Counted from the first letter of the stretch, positions 35,691 to 44,734 are shown. The stretch is 64,000 nt of DNA from Pseudosulfitobacter sp. DSM 107133 (GCF_022788695.1 NZ_CP085154.1:2232001-2296000); one strand, 5' to 3'. The notes: generated by a model from the sequence alone, not told the origin. Made by a program: numbers and translations.

Positions 35691-36275
35691 CTACGCCTCC
35701 AGCTCGGCGTCCCAGTACAAAAAGTCCATCCACGCCTCGTGCAGATGGTTGGGCGGGAACTTGCGGCCCATGTTGCGCAGCTCTTCTGCGGCGGGCTGGC
35801 GCGGCGGTTTGCGCAAGGACATACCCGTGCGGTGCAGCGCCTTGGACCCTTTTTTCAGGTTACAGGGGCTGCACGCCGCCACAACGTTCTGCCAGCTCGT
35901 CACGCCGCCACTGGCACGCGGCACCACATGGTCAAAGGTCAGATCGCCCCGCGCACCGCAGTACTGGCAGCGGAATTCATCCCGCAAAAATAAATTAAAG
36001 CGCGTGAAGGCCACGCGCTTTTGAGGTTTGACATAATCTTTGAGGACGACAACGGACGGTATCCTGAACACCGTACTGGGGCTTCGGACCACTTCGTCAT
36101 ATTCGGCGACGATGTCCACCCGATCCAGCCACGCCGCCTTGACCGCTTCCTGCCAGGGCCACAGCGACAAAGGATAGTAACTGAGTGGCCGGTAATCCGC
36201 ATTCAGCACCAGTGCAGGATGCTGTTTCAACGCACCCGGAGCGCGTGTGAATTCCGTTCTGAAATCGCCGTCCAT
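35691..36275 (-). CDS. HNH endonuclease family protein
   Basis: 194 residues with an HNH domain: zinc-binding CxxC (FRCQYCG), the LTFDHVVPRASGG motif with its His, an Asn in WQNVV and a second zinc pair CSPCN. Solo HNH proteins of this shape are common in alphaproteobacteria and of unknown role, possibly DNA repair or nicking. ATG at 36275 is used; a TTG at 36284 is an alternative. It stands alone, convergent with ornithine cyclodeaminase, with no methylase nearby, so a restriction system is unlikely. Confidence 0.88.
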   Translation of the reverse strand: MDGDFRTEFTRAPGALKQHPALVLNADYRPLSYYPLSLWPWQEAVKAAWLDRVDIVAEYDEVVRSPSTVFRIPSVVVLKDYVKPQKRVAFTRFNLFLRDEFRCQYCGARGDLTFDHVVPRASGGVTSWQNVVAACSPCNLKKGSKALHRTGMSLRKPPRQPAAEELRNMGRKFPPNHLHEAWMDFLYWDAELEA

Positions 36276-36508
36276 TTCGTGCAATCATCCTCGCCCGATT
36301 TGACACCCGCGCCGACCCTGCGACATCGGGTCAGAGCATCTGCTCACGCCTGATAGGTTCGACTATATCTCGTGGCAAGTTTCTGACAAGTCCGGTTTTC
36401 ACCACTAGATGTTCCAAACGCCCTTGGGGCGAAAATTTCACATCCCCGTTACAAAATCAGGCATCTGAGCGCAGTCAGACATAAGCTGCACAACCAAGGC
36501 AGACAGAA
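36276..36508. other. 233-base gap with no recognised feature
   Basis: Between the HNH nuclease start and the end of an exported protein gene. No open frame or strong hairpin is seen. It probably holds the HNH promoter. Confidence 0.4.
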
Positions 36509-37123
36509 TCACTGTCCGTTGCTGGCAAATGGCAAGTCTTGCCAGCCCTCGCGCAGGCAATTGCTGGCGCGGGCTGAACGGATGGCCCGGCCATTCAGAC
36601 GCAATTCGGGCATCACTTCGCGGCTAAGATCATAGACCGCCAGCGCCAGACACAACGGCGGCATGTCACTTGCCTGAGACAGGTTCACGAAATGCACGTC
36701 AATGTGCTGCCCCGGATGCACGCGCCAGCGGAACGACCGGTAAACGGTGCTGTCGGGTGTTTCATGCAGACGTTCGGCAAACAGCCTATGCCACGGACTG
36801 TCGCGCAGCCAGTCGGTTTGATGCCAGTCGGCCAGACCCACCACCCAGACATCGGCCCCCGACAAACGCGAGACTTCCTGATGACGGTTGATAACCCGTT
36901 CGGGGGCGTCCACCTTGCGCAGCGCGGCACCGACACCCTCGGGCATTCCGGCCATGCGCAAAACAAAATTGCGCCCCAGCTCTTTTTCCAAGGTGATCGG
37001 GGGAACAAGATCTTCGCCGGTGCGTTTGGCCAAGGCTGAAGGTGCATAGAGCTGCGCCCCCAGCAGAACCGAAAACCCCATAACCGCCCGCGATAAGACG
37101 GACTTGACGCGTTTGTTCAACAT
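36509..37123 (-). CDS. exported protein of unknown function
   Basis: 204 residues with a signal peptide (LSRAVMGFSVLLGAQLYA, cleavage after SALA). The mature part has basic and tryptophan-rich stretches (LADWHQTDWLRDSPWHRLF) and a late CLALAVYDLSREVMPELRLNG region. No catalytic motif or family is recognised. Two cysteines (PPLCLA and ASNCLRE) could pair in the periplasm. AGGGACAG lies before the ATG. It stands 91 bases downstream of the esterase gene on the same strand. Confidence 0.7.
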   Translation of the reverse strand: MLNKRVKSVLSRAVMGFSVLLGAQLYAPSALAKRTGEDLVPPITLEKELGRNFVLRMAGMPEGVGAALRKVDAPERVINRHQEVSRLSGADVWVVGLADWHQTDWLRDSPWHRLFAERLHETPDSTVYRSFRWRVHPGQHIDVHFVNLSQASDMPPLCLALAVYDLSREVMPELRLNGRAIRSARASNCLREGWQDLPFASNGQ

Positions 37124-37214
37124 GTGCTGTCCCTGCTTGCCATTGCTGTTTCGATACAATGGCAAGTGAGGCACAAAATCTTATCAAAAAACAGGGTTGC
37201 GGCGCCGAGGCGCC

Positions 37215-37880
37215 TCAGAATCCCAGTTTGTCACGCAAAAACGCCAGTGAAATGCTCAGCCCGTCGGGTGCGATGCCGTGGGCGGTGCCCTTCATCACAT
37301 GGGCGAACACGTCTTTCCAACCGGCTTCCTGCAGGGCTTCGGCGGCCTGCGGCAGCGATTGTGGCGGCACCACGTCGTCCTGATCGCCGTGTACCAGCAG
37401 GATCGGAGGGCGCGACACAGCCTCGTCGGCCAACACCTCGGGGTTCAGCAAGCGGCCCGAAAAAGCCACCACACCGGCCAGCGCGTCTTCGCGGCGCGGC
37501 GCAACGTGCAGCGCCATCATTGTGCCCTGGCTAAAGCCGAACAGCGCAACCTGTTCGGGCATCAGGTCTTCGTCGACCATCAACGCATCAAGGAACGCAT
37601 TCAGATCCTCGACCGCCGCGCGCATCCCGCGTTCAGCCGCTTCCTCGCTTGATCCGTCGATCCACGGGATCGGGAACCATTGAAAGGCGTTCGGCATCCC
37701 TTCGATACGCTCGGGTGCGTCGGGCGACACGAACAGCGTGTCAGGCAGATGTTCCGACAGCGGATCGGCCAGCCCCAGAAGGTCGGCACCGTTGGCACCA
37801 TAACCGTGCAGAAAGACGACGGCCGAGCGGACCTCGCCTGATGTCGGTTCGCGGCGCTGCGAGTGTAAAACGCGAGTCAT
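37215..37880 (-). CDS. alpha/beta hydrolase, phospholipase/carboxylesterase family
   Basis: 221 residues of the small carboxylesterase/acyl-thioesterase family. The oxyanion region is VVFLHGYGANG, the nucleophile Ser is in LFGFSQGTMM, the Asp in VHGDQDDVVP and the His in KGTAHGIAP. Family members cleave short esters or remove acyl groups from proteins; the substrate here is unknown. The ATG overlaps the stop of the upstream DNA glycosylase gene by four bases (ATGA), so cobK, alkA and this gene form one translationally coupled operon. Confidence 0.9.
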   Translation of the reverse strand: MTRVLHSQRREPTSGEVRSAVVFLHGYGANGADLLGLADPLSEHLPDTLFVSPDAPERIEGMPNAFQWFPIPWIDGSSEEAAERGMRAAVEDLNAFLDALMVDEDLMPEQVALFGFSQGTMMALHVAPRREDALAGVVAFSGRLLNPEVLADEAVSRPPILLVHGDQDDVVPPQSLPQAAEALQEAGWKDVFAHVMKGTAHGIAPDGLSISLAFLRDKLGF

Positions 37881-38509
37881 GTGATCCCTTCCCTGCCTTT
37901 TGCTATTCGGTAGTACGCAAACAGACAGCGCGCCGCAACCGACCGCCACGGGGTCCAGTCTTCGGCCATGGTCCGCAACTGTTTGGGCGTGGGGCGTTCG
38001 GGCAGATCATAGAGCACCCGCGCCGCCTCTTGCAGTGCCAGATCGCCCGGCGCGAACACGTCGGCGCGGCCCAAACTGAACATGGCGTAGATCTCGGCGG
38101 TCCACACGCCGATGCCCTTGATGGCAACCAATGTGGCGATGACCTGCGCATCAGGCGCGTGGCGCAAGGCGGCATAGTCGATGTCGGCCCCCGCCAGCGC
38201 CTGCGCATAGGCGATTTTCTGACGGCTCAGGCCGACGGCGCGCAGCCCTGCTTCTCCAGCGTCCAGAACGGCGGTTTCGCAGGTCAACCCCGCCGCCTCC
38301 ATCCGTGCCCAGATCGCAGCGGCCGAGGCGGTGCTGACCTGCTGGCTGATGATCGCAGACAGCAGCTGCGCAAACCCGTCGGCGCGGCGGCGCAGTGGCA
38401 AGGGGCCGGTTTGTGACAGCGCATGGGCCATGCGCGGATCATGCGCGGCCAGCCACGCGGCGCCCTCGGCGACATCGGCGTCGGTATTGATGATGCGGCC
38501 AACGCTCAC
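37877..38509 (-). CDS. alkA: DNA-3-methyladenine glycosylase II (HhH-GPD family)
   Basis: Removes alkylated bases from DNA. 210 residues with the helix-hairpin-helix motif LVAIKGIGVWTAEI and the catalytic Asp in VFAPGDLALQEAA; no iron-sulfur cysteines follow, which separates it from MutY and Nth. It lacks the N-terminal beta domain of E. coli AlkA, as in the shorter AlkA/MAG subgroup. Overlaps cobK and the esterase gene by four bases on each side. The gene symbol follows similarity only. Confidence 0.9.
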   Translation of the reverse strand: MSVGRIINTDADVAEGAAWLAAHDPRMAHALSQTGPLPLRRRADGFAQLLSAIISQQVSTASAAAIWARMEAAGLTCETAVLDAGEAGLRAVGLSRQKIAYAQALAGADIDYAALRHAPDAQVIATLVAIKGIGVWTAEIYAMFSLGRADVFAPGDLALQEAARVLYDLPERPTPKQLRTMAEDWTPWRSVAARCLFAYYRIAKGREGIT

Positions 38510-39246
38510 AGGCTGTCGGCCCAGCGGGCGACGGCACGCGCATCTGTCAGGTGCAGGCCCGCCGGCGCGACAGGCCGCGCCAGCATCACCATTCGCAACC
38601 CCAAGGCGCGGGCCGCCGTCACCTTGGTATCCGACGCCGCCCCGCCGGTATTACGGAACAGGACTGCATCAACTGCCAGTTCACGAAATAGCGCCATTTC
38701 GGCGGCGTGGGAAAACGGCGGGCTGCCAAAGATGTAGTGCATGTTCTCCTGTGGCGGCGGGGCAGCGTGTTGCGTCGTCTGGCGAATGAACAACTGGCCG
38801 TCATATCCTGCCAGCTCGGGCAACAGCGCGCGCCCCACATTGGTAAAGACGCGCCTAAAGGGCGCAATCGCTGCCCGCGCCGCCGTCATATCGGCCACCT
38901 CATGCCAGCGATCCAGTGGCTGCGGCCCCCACGCAGGGCGGCGCAGAAGGGCGTAGTTGGCCCCCGCATCCGCGCAAGCCGCCGCCGCATCACGGCTGAT
39001 CCGACCGGCAAAGCCGTGGGTTACGTCCAGCAAATGGGTAAAGCGCCCATCCCGCAACGCACCAGCCAGCCCCGCACGGTCTGGCGTCACACCCTCCAGA
39101 TCGGACGGCATAGCCGCCTGCGGCGCACCGCACCAAAGCAGACTGACCACCAGCCCCGCACGCCCGCGCAACGCCGCCTGAACCGAAGCCGTCTCACCGG
39201 CTCCGCCCAGCAGCAATATGCGCGCACGCGGCGCTTGTGGTTCCAT
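38506..39246 (-). CDS. cobK: precorrin-6A reductase
   Basis: Reduces precorrin-6A in cobalamin synthesis with NADPH. The GGAGET nucleotide-binding motif is near the N-terminus, and the family hallmark RNTGG..SDTKVTAARALG lies near residue 205. 246 residues is typical. It is separated from any other cob gene in the window, sitting at the head of an alkA-esterase operon. It gives a reason to expect cobalamin synthesis in a genome that also has a B12-dependent ribonucleotide reductase. Confidence 0.92.
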   Translation of the reverse strand: MEPQAPRARILLLGGAGETASVQAALRGRAGLVVSLLWCGAPQAAMPSDLEGVTPDRAGLAGALRDGRFTHLLDVTHGFAGRISRDAAAACADAGANYALLRRPAWGPQPLDRWHEVADMTAARAAIAPFRRVFTNVGRALLPELAGYDGQLFIRQTTQHAAPPPQENMHYIFGSPPFSHAAEMALFRELAVDAVLFRNTGGAASDTKVTAARALGLRMVMLARPVAPAGLHLTDARAVARWADSL

Positions 39247-39267
39247 GCCTCACCCCATGCAGGTGTC

Positions 39268-39726
39268 TCAGGAGGTCAGTTCCTCAGACGCTTCGATCAT
39301 ATCCACACGGGTGGCGTGGCGGCCACCCTCAAACGTAGCGTTCAGAAAGGCATCGACGATGTCCAGCGCCAGCCCCTCACCCAGCACGCGCGCGCCCAGC
39401 GACATCATGTTGGCGTCGTTGTGCTGGCGGATCATGCGGGCCGAGAACGTGTCGGAGCACACACCGCAGCGGATGCCTGCCACCTTGTTCGCCGCCATCA
39501 TGATCCCCTGCCCGGTGCCACACAAAAGAATGCCAAGCTGGCAATCGCCCGATGCGACTCGTTCTGCCGCAGCCTTGCCATGCAACGGATAATGGGTGCT
39601 TTCGGATGTGGTCGGGCCGATGTCCACGACCTCCCAACCCTGCTTCGCAATATGCGCGGCGATGTTCTGGCGCATTGCAATGTCGGCGTGATCGCTGGAA
39701 ATAACGATGCGTTTGCTGTCTGTCAT
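39268..39726 (-). CDS. rpiB: ribose 5-phosphate isomerase B
   Basis: Interconverts ribose 5-phosphate and ribulose 5-phosphate. 152 residues, with SDHAD near the N-terminus, the catalytic Cys in CGTGQG, RCGVCSD and the HND motif. The first motif usually reads ADHAG, so small substitutions are seen, but the catalytic Cys is intact. Related LacAB/RpiB-like proteins act on other sugars such as allose 6-phosphate; ribose is the default. The ATG at 39726 lacks a strong ribosome site. Confidence 0.9.
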   Translation of the reverse strand: MTDSKRIVISSDHADIAMRQNIAAHIAKQGWEVVDIGPTTSESTHYPLHGKAAAERVASGDCQLGILLCGTGQGIMMAANKVAGIRCGVCSDTFSARMIRQHNDANMMSLGARVLGEGLALDIVDAFLNATFEGGRHATRVDMIEASEELTS

Positions 39727-39968
39727 TGTACTAGGTCCCGTGTCCCATTCCGATCCGGCACTTGGGCCCTGTTCGATCGGCTGGTCAGTGTTGCGTTCAT
39801 TTTCCGGTGCGCGCTCTATAACATGGCCCAAAGCGGCGCGCAGCCGCTGAATGCCGGGCTTGTGACGTAACGTGACTTTTCACGCCATAGCTGTGCCAGC
39901 GCGCGCGACGCGAATTATCTGCGGTCGGGTGCTTGTCGCCCTTGGGTTTCAGGTTTACGCCTTTCGAA

Positions 39969-41243
39969 ATGACACATTCAAATGACAGCCTGGCCAAGCG
40001 TAACGTGGCCGTTCTGGTCTGCGCCCAAGCGCTTTTGGGCAGCCAGATGCCGATGATTTTCGTGGTGGCGGGGCTGGCGGGGCAATCGCTGGCCACCAAC
40101 GTCTGTTTCGCCACCCTGCCGATTTCGCTGATCGTATTGGGGTCCATGCTGTCGGCAACGCCGGTGTCGGCGATCATGCAAAAATATGGCCGCCGCGCGG
40201 GCTTTTTTGTAGGTGCCACAGGTGGTGCCATGGGCGGCATCGTGGGGGCATATGGACTCTACCTTGGTTCGTTTCCGATTTTTCTGGCGGGCAGCCTGCT
40301 GACCGGTATCTATATGTCCGCCCAGGGCTTTTACCGTTTTGCTGCCGCCGACACCGCATCGGATGAATTCCGCCCCAAGGCGATTTCCTATGTGATGGCC
40401 GGCGGGCTGCTGTCTGCCGTGATCGGCCCGCAGGTGGTCAAACTGACGGCGGATGCCTATGTGATTCCCTTCCTCGGCACATATCTCGCGGTTATCACCG
40501 TCAACGTGGTCGGCTCGCTGTTGTTCCTGTTCATCGACATCCCCAAGCCCCCCGTGCCCGCAATGGACGCGCCCAAAGGCCGCAGCCGTCTTGAGTTGTT
40601 GAAAACGCCGCGCATTGCCGTGGCTGTGATCTGTGCCACCGTGTCCTATGCGCTGATGAACCTTGTGATGACCTCGACACCGCTGGCGGTTGTGGGCTGT
40701 GGGTTATCGGGCGATCTGCTGCCCGGCACGGACCTGAGCGGGCTGAGTGCTGCCGAGCAACGCTCGACCTTCATCAATCTTGCGTCCAACGTGGTTACAG
40801 GCCACGTGCTGGCCATGTTCGCGCCGTCCTTCTTTACCGGCCACCTGATCAACCGCTTTGGCGTGGAAAAGATCATGGGGCTGGGTATCGCCATTCTGGG
40901 CGCGGCCGGCATCGTGGCGCTGTCCGGCGTGACCCTACCCAATTTCTTCGTGGCGCTGATCCTGCTGGGACTGGGCTGGAACTTTGGCTTTATCGGGGCC
41001 ACGACGATGCTCTCGGGATCGCACCTGCCGCATGAACGCGGGCGGATGCAGGGCCTGAACGACTTGCTGGTGTTCGGCGGCGTCACGATGGCATCGCTGG
41101 CCTCGGGCGGGTTGATGAACTGTTCCGGCGGCAGCCCTGTCCAGGGCTGGGCCGCGGTCAACATCGCCATGGTGCCGTTTCTGGTGCTGGCAGGCGGATC
41201 GCTGATCTGGCTGATGCTGCGCCCCAAAGAGGCCGCAGCCTAA
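39969..41243 (+). CDS. major facilitator superfamily transporter
   Basis: 424 residues with about twelve hydrophobic helices in two halves joined by a polar loop near residue 205 (IDIPKPPVPAMDAPKGRSRLELLKTP). The loop after helix 2 reads MQKYGRRAGFF, the usual MFS Gly-Arg pattern. The substrate is not evident. ATG at 39969 (MTHSND) is used; a TTG upstream is possible. It is divergent from rpiB across 242 bases with no recognised operator, and convergent with the squalene-synthase-like gene after four bases. Confidence 0.88.
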   Translation: MTHSNDSLAKRNVAVLVCAQALLGSQMPMIFVVAGLAGQSLATNVCFATLPISLIVLGSMLSATPVSAIMQKYGRRAGFFVGATGGAMGGIVGAYGLYLGSFPIFLAGSLLTGIYMSAQGFYRFAAADTASDEFRPKAISYVMAGGLLSAVIGPQVVKLTADAYVIPFLGTYLAVITVNVVGSLLFLFIDIPKPPVPAMDAPKGRSRLELLKTPRIAVAVICATVSYALMNLVMTSTPLAVVGCGLSGDLLPGTDLSGLSAAEQRSTFINLASNVVTGHVLAMFAPSFFTGHLINRFGVEKIMGLGIAILGAAGIVALSGVTLPNFFVALILLGLGWNFGFIGATTMLSGSHLPHERGRMQGLNDLLVFGGVTMASLASGGLMNCSGGSPVQGWAAVNIAMVPFLVLAGGSLIWLMLRPKEAAA

Positions 41244-41247
41244 GCCA

Positions 41248-42012
41248 TCAGGACCAGCGCCACAGCAGCAACGACTGGCGTGCCGGATTGATCTGCAACG
41301 CCCCTGCCGCCACGCGGCCCGGCTCGCGGGCGGCCTGCTTCAGGATGGCCTGCGTCAGGAACCCTTCGGTCAACGCAGGCGCGCCCGGCCCTGCGGCGCG
41401 GCGCAATGCAGCGCGGGTCGGCAAGGTGCTCAGCGTCTCGCGGCAGAGGGCAGCAATCGCCTCGGCGCGCCCGTCCACCAGCGGCACGCGCTTTTGCGCC
41501 TCAAGCTCAGGGACTGCCTGCAAGAACCGCGCCAGTCCCGTCGCGGTGCCAAAGGCATGCACCGGAGCTTCGGCCTCGGACCCAGCCCCCAACGCCTGCG
41601 CCGCCGCCCACATCAGTGCACCCGACGTGTCGGCCAGATAGGCGTGAAAGTGATCCGCATCCTCGAAAGGATCGCGGTAGATGTCCCAGCGCCGCGCGGC
41701 CACCAGACGGTCCAGCGCCTTGGCTGCGTCGGTGTCCAGCGCATGGGCCAGCGGTGTCACCACCTCGTGCCGCCGCACGATCCCGCCTTTCGCGATTTCT
41801 TCCAGCGCATCGCGCCACCATTGCAGGCGCATCTCGGCAATCATCGCCTCCTGGGTCACCCAAGGGGCGCGGGCAACCTCGACGTTGAAGGCATACAGCG
41901 CGAAAAGCACCGGACGCGCAGCGACAGGTGCCGCCATCGCTGCGCGAAACCGCTCGGGATCGGCACGCTCGACAAGGGATGCACAGGCGGTCAGGTCACT
42001 GTCGAACGGCAT
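41248..42012 (-). CDS. squalene/phytoene synthase-like protein (NDUFAF6-type)
   Basis: 254 residues of the squalene/phytoene synthase fold (LFALYAFNVEVARAPW, RLQWWRDALEEI, YLADTSGALM). The Asp-rich motifs that bind the two diphosphates in true squalene synthases are not visible, so prenyl coupling is doubtful. The pattern fits the NDUFAF6-like group, linked in mitochondria to complex I assembly. It overlaps the hydrolase gene by 17 bases and is therefore in the cimA-hydrolase operon. The function remains inferred. Confidence 0.82.
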   Translation of the reverse strand: MPFDSDLTACASLVERADPERFRAAMAAPVAARPVLFALYAFNVEVARAPWVTQEAMIAEMRLQWWRDALEEIAKGGIVRRHEVVTPLAHALDTDAAKALDRLVAARRWDIYRDPFEDADHFHAYLADTSGALMWAAAQALGAGSEAEAPVHAFGTATGLARFLQAVPELEAQKRVPLVDGRAEAIAALCRETLSTLPTRAALRRAAGPGAPALTEGFLTQAILKQAAREPGRVAAGALQINPARQSLLLWRWS

Positions 42013-42991
42013 TTATCGCCTCTTGGATAAAATTCAGCGTTTGTGGCGCATCGACAATGCCCAAGTGCCCCACGTTCGGGACAACATGGTACTGCCCCGC
42101 CCCGGTCACGCTGCGCATCAGCGGCGCATAGGCCTCGGCAACAAAGGCTTCGTCTTGCGCACCGACCACCAAGGTGAAGGGCGGCAGGGCTGCGACGTCA
42201 CGCAGGAAATCGGAACGCGGCGCAAAGCTGCTGTTCAAACGATAGGAATAGGCCGTGGTCGCCGTGTCTCCCAGCGGGCCGTCAAGCACCGCAGGGGGCA
42301 TGTTGAACTGAATAATCTTCAGATGGTTCAGCGCGCGGATGCCCACGGCGTTCAGCATACTCAAACCGATCAAGCGGCGCACCAGCACCCGCGCCCAGCC
42401 GCCTGAATTGCGCCGTGTGGTGGCGGCGTTGTGTTTCAGAAACGGGGCCAGCAGAACCGCACGGTCCATCAGCGCCCCCTGCGCGCCGCCAGCCATACGC
42501 ACGACCAGCCCCCCGCCCGAGGAATGGCCCACCATCACGACCTTTTGCCCCTTTCGGGCCTGATCGGTGATCAGGTCGGCCAGGTCATCCTCGAACTGGC
42601 CGATGTAATCCACATCACCACGCCGACCCGGCGCCGCCCCATGGCCGCGTAGATCAGGCACCACCACGTCGGCGTTAGATGCCAGCGCTGTGGCCAGCGC
42701 GTGAAACTGCAAACCGTGCCAGCCCGACCCGTGCACCAGCACGACCAGCGGCACATCTTCACGACCCGACGCCCCGTACCGCCGGATTTGCAGCGCGTAA
42801 CCGTCGCGCATACGCACCGGCACCGTTGGTGCGACTTCGCCATAGTCCCGCGCGAGCGTCTCGCTGAAATCAAGGCCGCTGTCACCGTTTGCCGCCGTCT
42901 GGTGCGGGCGTTGGGTGACAATCAGCCCCAGCGCGATCAGCAAGGTTGATCCTGCCGACACCGCCGCGAATTTCAGGACACTAAGCAACAT
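41996..42991 (-). CDS. membrane-anchored alpha/beta hydrolase
   Basis: 331 residues with an N-terminal membrane helix (about 5-25), then an alpha/beta hydrolase: LVVLVHGSGWHG, nucleophile Ser in MVGHSSGGG, Asp in VVGAQDEAFVAE and His in NVGHLGIVD. Resembles lysophospholipase/monoacylglycerol lipase types. The catalytic domain is probably periplasmic. It overlaps cimA by 11 bases and the next gene by 17, so it is translated with both. Confidence 0.85.
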   Translation of the reverse strand: MLLSVLKFAAVSAGSTLLIALGLIVTQRPHQTAANGDSGLDFSETLARDYGEVAPTVPVRMRDGYALQIRRYGASGREDVPLVVLVHGSGWHGLQFHALATALASNADVVVPDLRGHGAAPGRRGDVDYIGQFEDDLADLITDQARKGQKVVMVGHSSGGGLVVRMAGGAQGALMDRAVLLAPFLKHNAATTRRNSGGWARVLVRRLIGLSMLNAVGIRALNHLKIIQFNMPPAVLDGPLGDTATTAYSYRLNSSFAPRSDFLRDVAALPPFTLVVGAQDEAFVAEAYAPLMRSVTGAGQYHVVPNVGHLGIVDAPQTLNFIQEAINAVRQ

Positions 42992-44594
42992 CGCGGATCA
43001 GCTTCCACCGGATGGCGTCCAGCAAGGCCTCGAAGGACGCATCGACTATGTTGGCGCTGACCCCCACGGTCGACCAGCGCCGCCCCTGCCCGTCCTCGCT
43101 GTCAATGATGACGCGCGTGACGGCCTCGGTCCCGCCTTGTGTGATGCGCACCTTGAAATCCACCAGCCGCAAGTCTTCCAGATGCGCCGAGTAGCGCCCC
43201 AGATCCTTGGACAATGCTTTGGACAGCGCGTTCACCGGGCCGCGATCGCCGCCGGTGTCGTCCATGCTTTCGCTGACCGACAACAGCTTTTCACCGTCAA
43301 CCTTCACGACGACCACCGCTTCGGACAGGCTTATCATCTTGTCGTATTTGTTTTTGCGCCGCTCGACGGTGACGCGGTAGCGTTTGACCTCGAAGAAATC
43401 GGGCAGTTGTCCCAACTCTTCACGGGCCAGCAGTTCGAAAGACGCCTGCGCCGTGTCATAGCTGTAACCTTCGGCCTCGCGCGTCTTGATCCGGTCCAGA
43501 ATGCGCCCCAGCGCAGGGTCGGCGCGGTCCACGCTCAGCCCCATGCCGGTCAGCCGCTCGCGCAGGTTCGACTGCCCCGCCTGGTTCGACATCGGAATGA
43601 TGCGCGTGTTGCCGACGCGGGCGGGGTCGATGTGTTCATAGGTCGTGGGGTCTTTGGCGATGGCGCTGGCGTGCAGCCCCGCCTTGTGGGCAAAGGCGGA
43701 AGCACCGACAAAGGCCGCCTGTTTCTGCGGCACCCGGTTCAGGATTTCATCCAGCATCCGGCTGATGCGGGTCAGGTTCTCCAGCGCCTCGGGCGGCACG
43801 CCGGTCTCGAACCGGCTGGCGTAGGGCTCTTTCAGAAGCAGGATCGGGATCAGCGTGGTCAGGTTGGCATTGCCACAGCGTTCGCCAAGCCCGTTCAGCG
43901 TGCCCTGAATCTGGCGCGCGCCTGCATCGACAGCCGCCAGCGCACAGGCCACGGCGTTTTCGGTGTCGTTGTGGGTGTGAATGCCCAAGTGGTCGCCCGG
44001 AATGCCCGCCGCGATCACCTGCGCCGTGATCCGCCCCACGTCGGCAGGCAATGTACCGCCATTGGTGTCGCACAGCGCAATCCACCGCGCACCTGCGTCA
44101 TAGGCAGCGCGGATCGCGGTCAGCGCATAGTCGGGGTTGGCCTTGTAGCCATCAAAGAAATGTTCCGCATCAAAGATCGCCTCGCGGCCTTGGGCGACCA
44201 GATGGGCGACGGATTTGGCGATGTTGTCGGTGTTTTCGTCCAGCGTGATGCCAAGAGCGGTCTCGACGTGAAAGTCATGAGTCTTGCCCACAAGGCAGAC
44301 AGCAGGAGTATTCGCATTCAGCACGGCGGCCAGCACATCGTCGTTCTCGGCGGACATGCCGTTGCGTTTGGTCATACCGAATGCGGTCATGGTGGCGCGG
44401 GTCTGGGGTGCTGCATCGAAAAAGGCGCTGTCGGTGGGGTTGGCCCCGGGCCAGCCACCTTCGATATGGTCGATGCCGAGGCTGTCGAGGGCGCGGGCGA
44501 TGGTGATTTTCTCATCAGTGGAGAATTGCACGCCTTGCGTCTGCTGCCCGTCACGCAGGGTGGTGTCGAAGAGGTAGAGGCGTTCGCGGGTCAT
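42981..44594 (-). CDS. cimA: (R)-citramalate synthase
   Basis: Condenses pyruvate with acetyl-CoA to citramalate, entering isoleucine synthesis without threonine. 537 residues: an N-terminal TIM barrel with LFDTTLRDGQQTQGV, the metal-site HxH in LGIHTHND and the GERCGNANLTTLIP segment, and a C-terminal regulatory domain from about residue 400. The latter is present, so feedback by isoleucine is possible. Its length and the GERCGN segment fit the CimA group better than 2-isopropylmalate or homocitrate synthases. It leads a three-gene operon with the hydrolase and the squalene-synthase-like protein. Confidence 0.93.
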   Translation of the reverse strand: MTRERLYLFDTTLRDGQQTQGVQFSTDEKITIARALDSLGIDHIEGGWPGANPTDSAFFDAAPQTRATMTAFGMTKRNGMSAENDDVLAAVLNANTPAVCLVGKTHDFHVETALGITLDENTDNIAKSVAHLVAQGREAIFDAEHFFDGYKANPDYALTAIRAAYDAGARWIALCDTNGGTLPADVGRITAQVIAAGIPGDHLGIHTHNDTENAVACALAAVDAGARQIQGTLNGLGERCGNANLTTLIPILLLKEPYASRFETGVPPEALENLTRISRMLDEILNRVPQKQAAFVGASAFAHKAGLHASAIAKDPTTYEHIDPARVGNTRIIPMSNQAGQSNLRERLTGMGLSVDRADPALGRILDRIKTREAEGYSYDTAQASFELLAREELGQLPDFFEVKRYRVTVERRKNKYDKMISLSEAVVVVKVDGEKLLSVSESMDDTGGDRGPVNALSKALSKDLGRYSAHLEDLRLVDFKVRITQGGTEAVTRVIIDSEDGQGRRWSTVGVSANIVDASFEALLDAIRWKLIRDVA

Positions 44595-44671
44595 GATACC
44601 CTCCCGACCAGTTGGGCTGCGGTGTTTACGCGGCCCCCAGCAGCAACTTTATGTTCGCTTTTCAGATCATA

Positions 44672-44734
44672 GGGCAGCCCCCGGCCGCGGGTGGGGGAGA
44701 AGCCCCCGCCCGGGGGGGCGGTCGGGGGCTGCCC
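44672..44734. repeat. nested GC palindrome between cysS and cimA
   Basis: Outer 12-base arms at 44672-44683 and 44723-44734 are exact complements (GGGCAGCCCCCG). Inside, CGGGTGGGGG at 44688-44697 pairs with 44703-44712 around an AGAAG loop. The whole folds as a cross or long double hairpin. There is no T-tract, so it is not a standard terminator. Confidence 0.7.

Noticed and set aside
35691..36275. Restriction-modification system around the HNH nuclease
   Set aside because: No methyltransferase or specificity gene is adjacent; solo HNH proteins are common.
42915..44672. 585-residue plus-strand frame opposite cimA
   Set aside because: Antisense to a complete citramalate synthase; His/Arg-rich composition.
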